Assembly (NCBI GenBank): GCA_002361875.1
Contig: DERX01000032.1
Location: 1-18,987, forward strand
From: Ruminococcaceae bacterium UBA3329
Lineage (GTDB): Bacteria > Bacillota > Clostridia > Oscillospirales > Acutalibacteraceae
Length of the DNA: 18,987 nucleotides
Direction: 5' to 3'
Part shown: positions 1-7,815 of the stretch, piece after piece
Layout of the letters: the number at the start of each line of letters is the position of its first letter
Position numbering within the stretch: position 1 is the first letter of the stretch
Program-made: the position numbers and the translations under genes
The notes under the pieces: generated by a model
What the model was told of the DNA's origin: nothing
The model's database searches: none
What the model saw: only the letters and a program-made list of their open reading frames with translations

Positions 1-44
1 CAGTTCAACTGGTGGTTATGATTATTCTGTATTATATTTAGTTG

Positions 45-911
45 TTAATTCACATTATAATTTTCTGCCCAGGAGTCAATAACCTTGCTGAATTCGTCAC
101 CCTTCATTTGGTAAAGGCAGTCGGAACGGTACTGTGAATAGCATTCGTAATCGCCCTTTTCGCTGTCAACCTTTTGAACAAGGAAAACATAACTGCCAAG
201 ACTGACAACACCTGCTTTGCCGACATCTATTTTTTTTATCTCATTCCAAAATCCGTCGGGGAAGTTGTCATTGCCTTTGGAGTTAATAACAGCGTCGTGA
301 ATTTCTGCTTTACCTAAAATTTTAACAGATTCCTCAATTGATGCACCGTCATTTATGGTGTCGGCGGCGGATTTAAAGGCTTTCTTCAGCTTGTTTTTCT
401 GCGCTTCGGTCATTTCTGTTGTGCCGTTTTCGGTTATATCAAAAAGATAACCCGTGACAAAGCGGACAGATGCATAATTCTCACGGAAAAATGTTTTTAA
501 ATCATCTTCGCTTACGGGAAATTTTCCGTCTTTACCGTAGCGTTCCTCCAAAAGCAGATTTTCATAAATTTTTGAAAGCTCAATTTTATAAATTGTTTCC
601 TTTGAAATGCCGAGGCCTTTGTAATATCCGCCCCAAATGTGCCAGATGTTATTTACATCTTCCGAAAGAGATGAACGAAGGTTCTTCGGGACAGAAAGCG
701 TATGGTTTTGAAATTCTGAATTTACAGCAATATATCTTGCAATAAGACGGTTTGCGTCTTCGCCTTCTTTTGCACTTTTTTTGAAATAGGCGGTTATTTC
801 GCCGTCGATTTTTGTTCCGTTGATTTCAACTGCTTTGCCTTTTCCGCAGCCGGAAAAAGTTAATGACAGGATAAGCAGGACAAGAAATAATGAAAAAAAT
901 CTTTTACTCAT
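45..911 (-). CDS. PrsA/SurA-like peptidyl-prolyl isomerase-related lipoprotein
   Basis: A 288-residue exported lipoprotein, probably an extracytoplasmic folding factor. Residues 1-21 form a lipoprotein signal peptide with the lipobox F-S-G-C and lipidated Cys22. Residues 30-130 resemble the helical SurA/PrsA N-domain. From about residue 134 the run 'VSEDDLKTFFRENYASVR' matches the usual entry into a parvulin domain, and the end near residues 225-260 (FPDGFW..IKKIDVGKAGVV..GSYVFLVQKVD) matches the parvulin C-terminal part. The glycine-rich GGDLG core typical of active parvulins is missing, so catalysis is doubtful and a chaperone role is as likely. The start is supported by AGGGGG shortly upstream of the ATG. 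It overlaps the upstream membrane-protein gene by 8 bp, so the two are co-translated. Function is inferred from architecture only. Confidence 0.7.
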   Translation of the reverse strand: MSKRFFSLFLVLLILSLTFSGCGKGKAVEINGTKIDGEITAYFKKSAKEGEDANRLIARYIAVNSEFQNHTLSVPKNLRSSLSEDVNNIWHIWGGYYKGLGISKETIYKIELSKIYENLLLEERYGKDGKFPVSEDDLKTFFRENYASVRFVTGYLFDITENGTTEMTEAQKNKLKKAFKSAADTINDGASIEESVKILGKAEIHDAVINSKGNDNFPDGFWNEIKKIDVGKAGVVSLGSYVFLVQKVDSEKGDYECYSQYRSDCLYQMKGDEFSKVIDSWAENYNVN

Positions 912-1608
912 TTTCTGCCCCCTTTAAATATTCCTCATACAAACGGTCCTTTAACAGCCTGATTTCTTCTTTTTTACGTTTTTCTTCACGGATTTTCTGC
1001 TTGTTTTTGCCGATTATTCCGTTCCTTAAAAAAGCTACTAAAAGCATCCCGAGAACAGAACCTGCCGCACAAACGCAAAAGTCCGTCATTGTGTCAAGGA
1101 CTCCCGTTTCACGGCGCTGTAAATTCATTCCGTAAATGCTGTCCATTGAAAATTCGTAAATTTCCCAGCCGACGGAAATAAACTGTGCAAAGCAAATCGA
1201 GAAAAATGACGAAATCGCAGGGCCTAAATACCCTCTCTTGCGGAATATTATGTTTGCGAGGTCATAGCCGAAATAGGCAGAAATAAATCCTGCAATAAAA
1301 TGTGTGAGAATATCAATATGCTCAAAATCCGTCCTGTTGTTGACAGTTGAACCTATACAAACTGCGACGAAAATGAAAATATTAAGACCTGTTGCCGAAT
1401 CGGGAGTAACCTCAATTATGAATGAACGGGTGCCGAAAATTTGGAAAAAGTCCCAAAGATGCGTAAATATTACGGCAAAAATTGCTTCAAGGAACTCAAC
1501 AACAGAACCGTGAAAAAGCCCGAATACTCCCCAGGCGATAATAACCGCCCGAAGAGTTATCCATAGAATTTTATAAGATTTTGGCAATTTTCCGTAACCA
1601 GTTAACAT
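904..1608 (-). CDS. Six-TM membrane protein, YjdF/DUF2238-like
   Basis: A 234-residue integral membrane protein of unknown function. About six hydrophobic segments are visible (residues 14-34, 36-60, 75-90, 97-122, 130-154, 175-200), followed by a Lys/Glu-rich, probably coiled, cytoplasmic tail (205-230). The motifs 'HFIAGF', 'WEIYEF' and 'GVLDTMTDF' are arranged as in YjdF/DUF2238-type membrane proteins, where WE..E and DTM.D are the recurrent signatures; this assignment is from memory of the family. The ATG has only a weak Shine-Dalgarno, and the gene starts 21 nt after the stop of the beta-propeller lipoprotein gene, so it probably depends on that transcript. It overlaps the PrsA-like gene downstream. 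Confidence 0.6.
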   Translation of the reverse strand: MLTGYGKLPKSYKILWITLRAVIIAWGVFGLFHGSVVEFLEAIFAVIFTHLWDFFQIFGTRSFIIEVTPDSATGLNIFIFVAVCIGSTVNNRTDFEHIDILTHFIAGFISAYFGYDLANIIFRKRGYLGPAISSFFSICFAQFISVGWEIYEFSMDSIYGMNLQRRETGVLDTMTDFCVCAAGSVLGMLLVAFLRNGIIGKNKQKIREEKRKKEEIRLLKDRLYEEYLKGAENE

Positions 1609-1629
1609 AAGTCTACCGTTCTAAAATCA

Positions 1630-3456
1630 TTAAAATGAAAGAGTTCTTATAAATGCAACACTTTTTGTTCCGTCACTTGCCGGTTGCATATTGCTGAATG
1701 AATCGTTAGTGCTTGTGGTGCTGCCTGCAACAATTATTTGACCGTTTGAAGCTGTGCAGACTGCCAATGCACTGTCATCGCCTGACCCTCCGTAGCCGAT
1801 TGCAGAAAGGTAATTGCCGTTTGAATCATATCTTACTGCGAATGCATCCTTGCCGCCATGATTGCCTATTGTGGCAAAATCTCTTGTTGCAGACTGTGCT
1901 TCGCCTACTGCAATAATATATCCTTGATCCGTTACCGTAACATCTTTAAATGATTCGCTCTTGTTGCCGTAGAATGATTGAACAAAGGCAATACTTCCCG
2001 AGCCTGTGAATTTTACAATTGTCGCATCCTCTTCACCCTTGTTTTTAATGCCTGCGCTTTCTATATCGCCGTCGTTTGAGGTTGAAGCACCTACAATTAC
2101 ACATCCGCCGTCATTAGTTACGGCTATTGATTCAAAACGGTCAATTCCAGAGCCGCCGAATAATTTTGAAAACTGAACATTTAAATCTTTATCGAATTTG
2201 AATACGGCTGCATCGGAACGCCCTTTTTGCTTAAACAAAGTTTGGGTACTGCTTGCACCGATTGATGCAACTGCAAAAACATCTCCGTTTTTTGCAACGG
2301 CAATGTCTGTGAAATAGTCGCTGAAACCGCATACACCTGTTACTTTTTCCTGCTTGCCGTCAGCACTGAATTTAACTATGACAGCACGTGATTCACCGAT
2401 TGGGATTTTGAGAGAGGCAGCATCGCCGTCCTGTGAATATGCAAAGCCTGCGGCATAAATACTGCCGTCTGTACCTTCTGCAACTCCGTAGAAATCTTCG
2501 TTTGATGTGCCGCCCCAAGGAGTTCTGAAAACCTCGTTGCCGTCTTTGTCGAACTTCATAATAAATGCATCGTATTCCGAGCCGTTTACTTTCACAAAAT
2601 CTTTTGCTCTTGTTTGACCGACGATTACCACTCCGCCGTCACTTGTTGCACAAATATCCTGTGCGGAAACGCTCGACGATGCACCGAACGCTTTTGTCCA
2701 AATAAGTGAACCGTCTTTTCCGTGCTTGCATATAGAAAAAGCTAAATCCTTTGTGTTTGCGACGGAAGAGAATAAACCGTCCTTTGATGATCCTGAAATG
2801 AGCGTAAAAGAGCCTCCGTCAGAATTAGGCACAATTGCTGTTGCCTCGTCGGAACCGCTCGTTCCGCCCATGGTTTTTGAAAAGCTTTCGTTTGCGGATG
2901 AAACTATTGTAGTTTCAGTTACAGGGTCGCCATCAGGCGTTGTTACGGGAGCACCGTTTGTATCTGTTACCGTAACTGTTTCAACTGCTGTTGTTGTGGG
3001 GTTTGCCGGGAACCAAATAAGTGTTGTAAGCACTTCGCCGTTTTCGCCCGTAACAGGCTCATGATTTATATTAGTAACAGGAACAACAACCTGTTGGGGC
3101 TTGTAATAAATAGATGTTTCAGGTTCGCCGTTCTCGTCTGTGACAATATTGCCGTTACCGTCGGTAATTGTAATCACTGAGGTTTCGGGCATAACTGTAA
3201 TGGGCTCACCGTTAGCATCAGTCAGCTGAGAGCCGCTTTCGTCAGTAACATAAGCTACTCTGTCATCGTCTTTTCCTTTCTTTTTCTTCTTTTCGACAAT
3301 AATTGTTACAGGCTCGCCGTTACTGTCCGTCACCTGAACTCCGTTTGCATCGGTAACATAAACTGTTTCGCCGTCATTGTTTTTGCAGGAAGCAAAAATC
3401 ACTGTAATCATAATAAAAATTGCAACTATGACAAATACTGTTTTTCTGTTTTTCAT
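1630..3456 (-). CDS. Surface lipoprotein with VTD/NGEP repeats and a seven-repeat beta-propeller
   Basis: A 608-residue lipoprotein. I place the start at the ATG at 3456 because GGAGGG sits 8 nt upstream and the next residues form a lipoprotein signal (hydrophobic 7-20, F-A-S-C with Cys24); an upstream in-frame ATG at 3564 would add 36 residues with no ribosome site. Residues 33-180 carry five imperfect copies of an 18-residue unit of the form VTD.NG..VTD.NGEPVT (about 33-51, 69-87, 96-114, 126-144, 162-180), with a Lys-rich stretch after the first. Residues 191-608 carry seven repeats of the type GGsg.D....i..t.DGG..i.G.t.S.dgD, like SBBP-type propeller blades, which predicts a seven-bladed beta-propeller. 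Probably a surface-anchored binding or scaffold protein on a repeat stalk; the ligand is unknown. It is first in a transcript with the two genes downstream. Confidence 0.75.
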   Translation of the reverse strand: MKNRKTVFVIVAIFIMITVIFASCKNNDGETVYVTDANGVQVTDSNGEPVTIIVEKKKKKGKDDDRVAYVTDESGSQLTDANGEPITVMPETSVITITDGNGNIVTDENGEPETSIYYKPQQVVVPVTNINHEPVTGENGEVLTTLIWFPANPTTTAVETVTVTDTNGAPVTTPDGDPVTETTIVSSANESFSKTMGGTSGSDEATAIVPNSDGGSFTLISGSSKDGLFSSVANTKDLAFSICKHGKDGSLIWTKAFGASSSVSAQDICATSDGGVVIVGQTRAKDFVKVNGSEYDAFIMKFDKDGNEVFRTPWGGTSNEDFYGVAEGTDGSIYAAGFAYSQDGDAASLKIPIGESRAVIVKFSADGKQEKVTGVCGFSDYFTDIAVAKNGDVFAVASIGASSTQTLFKQKGRSDAAVFKFDKDLNVQFSKLFGGSGIDRFESIAVTNDGGCVIVGASTSNDGDIESAGIKNKGEEDATIVKFTGSGSIAFVQSFYGNKSESFKDVTVTDQGYIIAVGEAQSATRDFATIGNHGGKDAFAVRYDSNGNYLSAIGYGGSGDDSALAVCTASNGQIIVAGSTTSTNDSFSNMQPASDGTKSVAFIRTLSF

Positions 3457-3492
3457 AATTGAATCCCTCCGATACAGAATATATATAGTATA

Positions 3493-3521
3493 AATATAAC
3501 ATAATGTTATAAATTTATCAA
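3493..3521 (-). promoter_or_regulatory. Sigma-A-type promoter of the beta-propeller lipoprotein
   Basis: Read on the minus strand: -35 TTGATA (3521-3516), a 17-bp spacer and -10 TATATT (3498-3493), ending 36 nt before the ATG at 3456. It overlaps the 3' end of the amylase coding and non-coding junction only by being just downstream of its stop codon (3525), so the lipoprotein has its own transcription start. Confidence 0.6.
3495..3511. promoter_or_regulatory. 17-bp perfect inverted repeat over the lipoprotein promoter
   Basis: TATAACAT-A-ATGTTATA is a perfect palindrome around one central base. It lies in the spacer and over the -10 element of the promoter at 3493-3521, the classic place for a repressor operator. 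AT-rich DNA makes short palindromes common, but eight base pairs per arm exactly over a -10 is notable. The cognate regulator is not identifiable here. Confidence 0.4.
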
Positions 3522-3524
3522 CAA

Positions 3525-5387
3525 TTATTTTGACAGAAACGAAAATGAACAGGGAGGAATGCAAACGCTCCCGTTCTTTGGATTTTTTCCGTAAAGAGCG
3601 CTTGCATTTTTAAAGCTTTCAGGCAGATTATAGTAAATCTCGTGAACATTTCTGTTTGCAATTATTATAACACTGCCGTTTTCGTCCTCACGGATATATG
3701 CCACACAGCCAAGGCATGCCGAAACAGGGATAAATCTTCCCTCTTTGAATACTTTATTTTCGGTTCGGATTTTACCGAGAGCTTTGTAAAACTCAATAAG
3801 CTCTCCGTTTTCATTGCCCCACGGGTAACAGCCTCTGTTGAACGGGTCACGGTAGCCTTGAAGTCCCGCCTCGTCGCCGTAATAGATTGACGGAACGCCG
3901 GGAAGCGTGTATTGAAGCGCTGCTGCAAGCTTTAACCGTTCAACGCCCTGACTGTATTCAAATCGGTTGAGGCTGTGAGAGGATTGCCATTCACGGTTAC
4001 GGTAATCCGAGCTTTCGCCTGCAAGTCGGGTAATTGCGCGTACCGTATCGTGCGTACCGATATGGTTCATCATAACATCAAGGCACTGCTTTGGGTAATT
4101 CTCAACAATATTCATAACGCCCGACATAAATTGCTTTGCATTGCCCGTGCGGCAAAAATCAAGAATAGCCTCGGCAAACGGATAATTCATAACTGAATCG
4201 AGCTGGTCGCCCAAAAGGTAGCGTCGGCGCACGCCGTAACTGAATTTGTTGGTTGCGTCCTCCCAAACCTCGCCGAGTAAAAGGGCGTCGGGTTTTGCAT
4301 GCTTAACTGCTTTTTTCAGGTCGTCAAGGAAAATATCGGGCAGCTCGTCTGCAACGTCGAGACGGAATCCGCTCGCTCCGAGGTTCAGCCATTTTGCGGC
4401 TATGCCGTTTTCACCGCAAATAAACTTGCGGTAGCCCTCGTCCTCCTCCTTAACTTCGGGAAGAGTCTTAAAGCCCCACCAGCTGTCATATTTGTCGGGA
4501 AAGCTTTGAAATTTATACCATTTTGCGTATTCGCTGTTTTCCGACTGATAAGCGCCGATGCTTTCATATCTGCCCTTTTTGTTGAAATAAACGCTGTCGT
4601 CGCCCGTATGGGAGAATACTCCGTCAAGAATTATTTTAATACCTATATTATCTGCACTTTCGCAAAGATTTTTAAAATCGTTTTCATCACCTAAAAGCGG
4701 GTCGATTTTACTGTAATCCGCTGTGTTGTAGCGGTGGTTTGAATGAGCCTCAAAAATGGGATTCAAATAAATGCATGTAACGCCTAAATCCTTAAGATAG
4801 GGGAGCTTTTGGCGAATACCCTCGAGGTCGCCTCCGAAATAATCGTTATTTAAAACCTCACCGTTTTTGTCGGGACGGAAATACGGCTCGCCGCCCCAGT
4901 CGGAGCGGATAATTCTGTCTGACGGAACGCCTGTTTTCTCTTTTCCCGAATTCATAAACCTGTCGGGGAAAATTTGATATATTATGCCGCCTTTGAGCCA
5001 CTCGGGTGTGTCAAATTTTTGGGCCACGGTAAGCTGCCAATCGGTAAAGATTCCCGTTCCGTCCGAAAATGCTCCCACACCGTCTCCGCTGTTTAAAATG
5101 CTGCTTCTGCCGAACGCTCCGAGAAAGTCAAAACGGTAAAAATAAAGACCGAAATCTCCGATTTTCACTGTAACGGAGTAAGCTTCGGAGTCTTCACCCG
5201 TTCGGCTTTCATAATTCATTTTATATTCCTTATATTCTTCTCCGTCTTTTTTTATCATTAAAAATGCACCGCCGATGTTAAAACTGCACGGCACTGCAAT
5301 GCGAAAGGTTATGCTTTCGCCCTCTGTAACGCTTCCGAATTTGCTTTTAAAATAAGTGCTTCGCGAATTAAACGGAATAAAATTCAT
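3525..5387 (-). CDS. Glycoside hydrolase family 13, neopullulanase/cyclomaltodextrinase type
   Basis: A 620-residue intracellular alpha-glucan hydrolase (no signal peptide), expected to split alpha-1,4 (and perhaps alpha-1,6) bonds of maltodextrins, cyclodextrins or pullulan. I place the start at the ATG at 5387, 8 nt after GAGGTGA; an in-frame TTG at 5447 lies upstream inside the promoter. Residues 1 to about 120 look like the CBM34-type N-domain of this subgroup. The (beta/alpha)8 part has 'LNPIFEAHSNHRYNTADY', region I 'DGVFSH' (255-260), region II 'GFRLDVADE' with nucleophile Asp344, region III 'GEVWED' with acid/base Glu373, and region IV 'GTHDT' with Asp447. All catalytic residues are present. 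C-terminal beta-domain about 540-620. Together with the aldose epimerase at 15921-16769 it suggests use of starch-type glycans. Confidence 0.92.
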   Translation of the reverse strand: MNFIPFNSRSTYFKSKFGSVTEGESITFRIAVPCSFNIGGAFLMIKKDGEEYKEYKMNYESRTGEDSEAYSVTVKIGDFGLYFYRFDFLGAFGRSSILNSGDGVGAFSDGTGIFTDWQLTVAQKFDTPEWLKGGIIYQIFPDRFMNSGKEKTGVPSDRIIRSDWGGEPYFRPDKNGEVLNNDYFGGDLEGIRQKLPYLKDLGVTCIYLNPIFEAHSNHRYNTADYSKIDPLLGDENDFKNLCESADNIGIKIILDGVFSHTGDDSVYFNKKGRYESIGAYQSENSEYAKWYKFQSFPDKYDSWWGFKTLPEVKEEDEGYRKFICGENGIAAKWLNLGASGFRLDVADELPDIFLDDLKKAVKHAKPDALLLGEVWEDATNKFSYGVRRRYLLGDQLDSVMNYPFAEAILDFCRTGNAKQFMSGVMNIVENYPKQCLDVMMNHIGTHDTVRAITRLAGESSDYRNREWQSSHSLNRFEYSQGVERLKLAAALQYTLPGVPSIYYGDEAGLQGYRDPFNRGCYPWGNENGELIEFYKALGKIRTENKVFKEGRFIPVSACLGCVAYIREDENGSVIIIANRNVHEIYYNLPESFKNASALYGKNPKNGSVCIPPCSFSFLSK

Positions 5388-5402
5388 CTTGCTGTTCACC
5401 TC

Positions 5403-5429
5403 AAAAAAATCAAGGCTTTTTTCGCCTTG
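5403..5429 (-). promoter_or_regulatory. Terminator-like hairpin at the 5' end of the amylase mRNA
   Basis: Read on the minus strand: CAAGGC, loop GAAAAAA, GCCTTG, then A and seven T. The shape is that of an intrinsic terminator, though the six-base-pair stem is short. It starts one or two nucleotides after the predicted transcription start and the T run abuts the Shine-Dalgarno GAGGTGA. It may stabilise the 5' end, serve as an operator or act as an early attenuator. Confidence 0.5.
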
Positions 5430-5437
5430 GCTGTATA

Positions 5438-5466
5438 ATTTTATCAAATTATATGCGTGTAGTCAA
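5438..5466 (-). promoter_or_regulatory. Sigma-A-type promoter of the amylase gene
   Basis: Minus strand: -35 TTGACT (5466-5461), 17-bp spacer, -10 TAAAAT (5443-5438). Transcription would start near 5431. A perfect TATAAT at 5453-5448 lies inside the spacer but has no good -35 partner, so it is a less likely alternative. Confidence 0.6.
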
Positions 5467-5526
5467 CAAATTTGAGACAGCCAATTAAATGAAAATTTAG
5501 AAATTTTTTAAAAAGCAAAAAAATAC

Positions 5527-5555
5527 TTTACAAACCGTAAAAACTGTGCTATGAT
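5527..5555 (+). promoter_or_regulatory. Sigma-A-type promoter of the sortase operon
   Basis: -35 TTTACA (5527-5532), 17-bp spacer, -10 TATGAT (5550-5555). Transcription would start near 5562, giving a leader of about 78 nt that contains a small GCAG-TT-CTGC hairpin and the ribosome site AAGGAGAG before the ATG at 5640. Divergent from the amylase promoter with about 60 bp between the -35 boxes. Confidence 0.65.
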
Positions 5556-5639
5556 ATCGGTATTGTATAAGGTATGCGTAGACTGGTTTATTAGCAGTTC
5601 TGCCGGATATACAAATATTTTTTAAGGAGAGATTCAAAC

Positions 5640-6218
5640 ATGAAAAAAAAGTTGGCGTGCCTTATGGTTGTAGCTGTACTTTTGGTGGCTTCCGTAATTC
5701 CTGCTTTTGCTGCCGGAATCAACACTTACGAGCAGAAGATCCTTACCTATGTTAAAACTGCCTATGTTGTAGACGGTAAAGCAATAACTGTTCCTCAAGA
5801 GTATTTTACAGCTCTCGAGAACATTTTCGCTGAAATTGATGTTACCGAAACACAGTACAATGAAATTATTGCTATCATGGACGAGGCTTTGAAGGTTTGT
5901 CAAGCTAACAAGCTTACAAAGGTTGAAGACATTACGGCTACAGGCACTACTCAGGTTCTTCTCGGTTATGCCCGTAAGGCTCTTGCTGTTCTTGGATACA
6001 ACCTATCAACAAAGGGTACTCTTTCAGACGCAGACCACGGCTTACTTGTTATTACGGATGCTGAAGGTAATGTTGTTGCAGAGCTTCACCCCAATGTTGT
6101 TATCACAAAGACAGGTGCAGATTTAACTTCTGTTGCTGTTTGCGGTGCTGTTGCTGCATTTGTTCTTGTAGCTTCAGGCGTTAGCGTAAAGCGTTTCCGC
6201 AAAGTTGATGAAGAATAA
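5640..6218 (+). CDS. Small secreted protein with LPXTG-like (ITKTG) sorting signal
   Basis: A 192-residue exported protein. Signal peptide residues 1-24 (MKKK, hydrophobic core, cleavage after A-F-A). The mature part (25-150) has a mostly helical, rather acidic first half and a short 'ITDAEGNVVAELHP' segment that looks like beta structure. It ends in a tripartite sorting signal: motif ITKTG at 155-159 (an LPXTG variant with Thr in place of Pro), a hydrophobic span 162-183, and a basic tail starting KRFRK. The very next gene, overlapping by 11 bp, is a sortase, so this is almost certainly its substrate and is expected to be covalently attached to peptidoglycan or to another protein. The mature domain is not one I recognise. 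The start is supported by AAGGAGAG about 9 nt upstream. Confidence 0.8.
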   Translation: MKKKLACLMVVAVLLVASVIPAFAAGINTYEQKILTYVKTAYVVDGKAITVPQEYFTALENIFAEIDVTETQYNEIIAIMDEALKVCQANKLTKVEDITATGTTQVLLGYARKALAVLGYNLSTKGTLSDADHGLLVITDAEGNVVAELHPNVVITKTGADLTSVAVCGAVAAFVLVASGVSVKRFRKVDEE

Positions 6219-6900
6219 TCCCGAAATAAATCGGAGTAAGAAGCGCTATTGGAAAGGGTTTGTCCTCATTCCGATAGCTTTCTTATTATGCGGATATTTA
6301 CTGCTCTTCGCTGTTCTTACTCCGATACTCGATCCTCTGGTTTCGGTATATAATTTGGCATTTTCAAATGCTAATGTTCAGACCATCACAGAACCCGGGG
6401 CGGGCAGTATTTTTGATGGCGGCAGCGGCCTTTCAAGCGGCACGTTGAATTGTGATGATTTTTCGTTCCCGAAATACGGAGAAAACTTCGGTCATATTAC
6501 GGTAGAGGGAACAGAAGTGGATACGCAGGTTATTTTCGGCGACAGCCACGCACTGCTTAACCGCGGAGCGTGTGTGTCTTTGTTCGGACATATTCCGGGA
6601 TGCGGAAAGGGTGTGCTTATCGGCGCACATTATATGCCGTATTTTAAAACCTTGCCGGATGTTAAGGAAGGAGCGCTTGTGCATATAGAGACCACTTACG
6701 GTTCTTATGTATACAGGGTTTACCGAACTGATGTCAGCAGATACGACAATGCTTCGGCCTACCGTACTGAACTGAACGGCGATAAAGAAATATTAATATT
6801 GTATACCTGTGATTTAAACGGTGCTATAGCTTCTACGCCAAACCGCTTTTTCGCATTTTGCGAATTTGTATCGGGGCCAAGCGTAAATTTATACGAATAA
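6208..6900 (+). CDS. Class D-like sortase
   Basis: A 230-residue membrane-anchored transpeptidase that would cleave its substrate between Thr and Gly of the sorting motif and link it to the wall. N-terminal TM segment at residues 17-39, then a sortase beta-barrel from about 90. The catalytic set is present: His141 in 'GAHYMPYF', Cys201 in 'LYTCDL', Arg213 in 'PNRFFAF'. The stretch 'FGDSHALLNRGA' and '..TTYGSYVYRV' match class D sortases best, but the usual G-H-R around the catalytic His is A-H-Y. I chose the ATG at 6208 rather than the adjacent in-frame TTG at 6205; neither has a ribosome site, and the 11-bp overlap with the substrate gene implies translational coupling, which would keep enzyme and substrate in step. 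Confidence 0.85.
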   Translation: MKNNPEINRSKKRYWKGFVLIPIAFLLCGYLLLFAVLTPILDPLVSVYNLAFSNANVQTITEPGAGSIFDGGSGLSSGTLNCDDFSFPKYGENFGHITVEGTEVDTQVIFGDSHALLNRGACVSLFGHIPGCGKGVLIGAHYMPYFKTLPDVKEGALVHIETTYGSYVYRVYRTDVSRYDNASAYRTELNGDKEILILYTCDLNGAIASTPNRFFAFCEFVSGPSVNLYE

Positions 6901-6912
6901 GGAGGGTACCTG

Positions 6913-7782
6913 ATGACAACAACATCAAAAAAACGGGTGCGCTCCGTACTTTGCACAGTGTTATCGTTTATTGCGGCACTGCTTATTGCCGGCGGCATAC
7001 TGTGTACAATGCTTTATGTGACGGCTTTTAATGATGATTTTGCCGTCAGCGTTACTGCACGCTCAAAATATGCCGATTTGCTTTCGGCAGAGTTAAAAGA
7101 GTCGTTTATTTCCTACGGCCGTGCCAGTAATATAGAAGAGGAATTTTTCGATTCACTTTTCAAGGATGTGATTACGCCGCAAAAAATAGGTGCCGATACT
7201 GAACAGATTTTAAGAGATTTTTATGAGGGCAATGTTCAGGATTCGGTTAATAATAATGATGATTTAAATGCGGCAATTCTCAAAAATCTTAAGGAATATG
7301 CAGTGCAAAAAGGCTTTGAGTTAGATGATGAAACATCAGAAAATTTGCAAACTGTAGCTTCGGAGCTTTGCGATGTTTATAATGCATATATTTCTGTATT
7401 TTCACTGTCGTATTTTCGCACTGCCTCGCGTATGCTTGCGTCGTACAAGCCATATGTTATCTATGCAGCGGCGGTATGTGCGGTTGGATTTGTGATTACT
7501 GCGGTGATTATGCGCCTGTTTTTCCGTAAAAAGAAAAACTATTTGCGCTATTTCGTTTATGCATTTTCAGGTGCCTCGCTTATGCTTTTAGCGGCACCGC
7601 TTACTGCTTTAATTGCAGGTGTCGGCAACAGAATAAATATTTCGTCTGCAGCACTGTACACCATGGCAAGCGGTATGCTCAACAGCACATTTGTCTCAAT
7701 TGCAGTTTCGGCAATAATTCCTGCAGCTCTCACTGCACTGTTTGCTGTATTGTGGTCATCCGCAAATCGCAAGAATATATAA
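6913..7782 (+). CDS. Four-TM membrane protein of the sortase operon, function unknown
   Basis: A 289-residue integral membrane protein I do not recognise. One N-terminal TM segment (about 12-35), an extracellular mostly helical, acidic domain (about 36-165), then three TM segments (about 178-200, 208-237, 256-283) with a basic RKKK loop at about 203-206 and a short basic tail. By the positive-inside rule both ends are cytoplasmic. The ATG has GGAGGG 6 nt upstream and lies 12 nt after the sortase stop, and a terminator follows, so it is the third and last gene of the unit. Position suggests it assists export, presentation or anchoring of the ITKTG protein, or is held on the membrane beside it; this is inference. 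Confidence 0.7.
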   Translation: MTTTSKKRVRSVLCTVLSFIAALLIAGGILCTMLYVTAFNDDFAVSVTARSKYADLLSAELKESFISYGRASNIEEEFFDSLFKDVITPQKIGADTEQILRDFYEGNVQDSVNNNDDLNAAILKNLKEYAVQKGFELDDETSENLQTVASELCDVYNAYISVFSLSYFRTASRMLASYKPYVIYAAAVCAVGFVITAVIMRLFFRKKKNYLRYFVYAFSGASLMLLAAPLTALIAGVGNRINISSAALYTMASGMLNSTFVSIAVSAIIPAALTALFAVLWSSANRKNI

Positions 7783-7815
7783 AAGCGATGTGTCAATTTT
7801 TAACATTAAATAATT

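Noticed and set aside
2000..3400. Repetitive DNA suggesting CRISPR or satellite repeats
   Set aside because: The repetition follows protein-level propeller and VTD/NGEP units with diverged codons, not conserved DNA repeats with spacers.
3457..3564. Upstream ATG extending the lipoprotein by 36 residues
   Set aside because: It would overlap the amylase 3' end, cover the promoter and spoil the signal peptide; the ATG at 3456 has a strong ribosome site.
5388..5447. TTG start extending the amylase by 20 residues
   Set aside because: It lies within the predicted promoter, ahead of the transcription start, while the ATG at 5387 has GAGGTGA at good distance.
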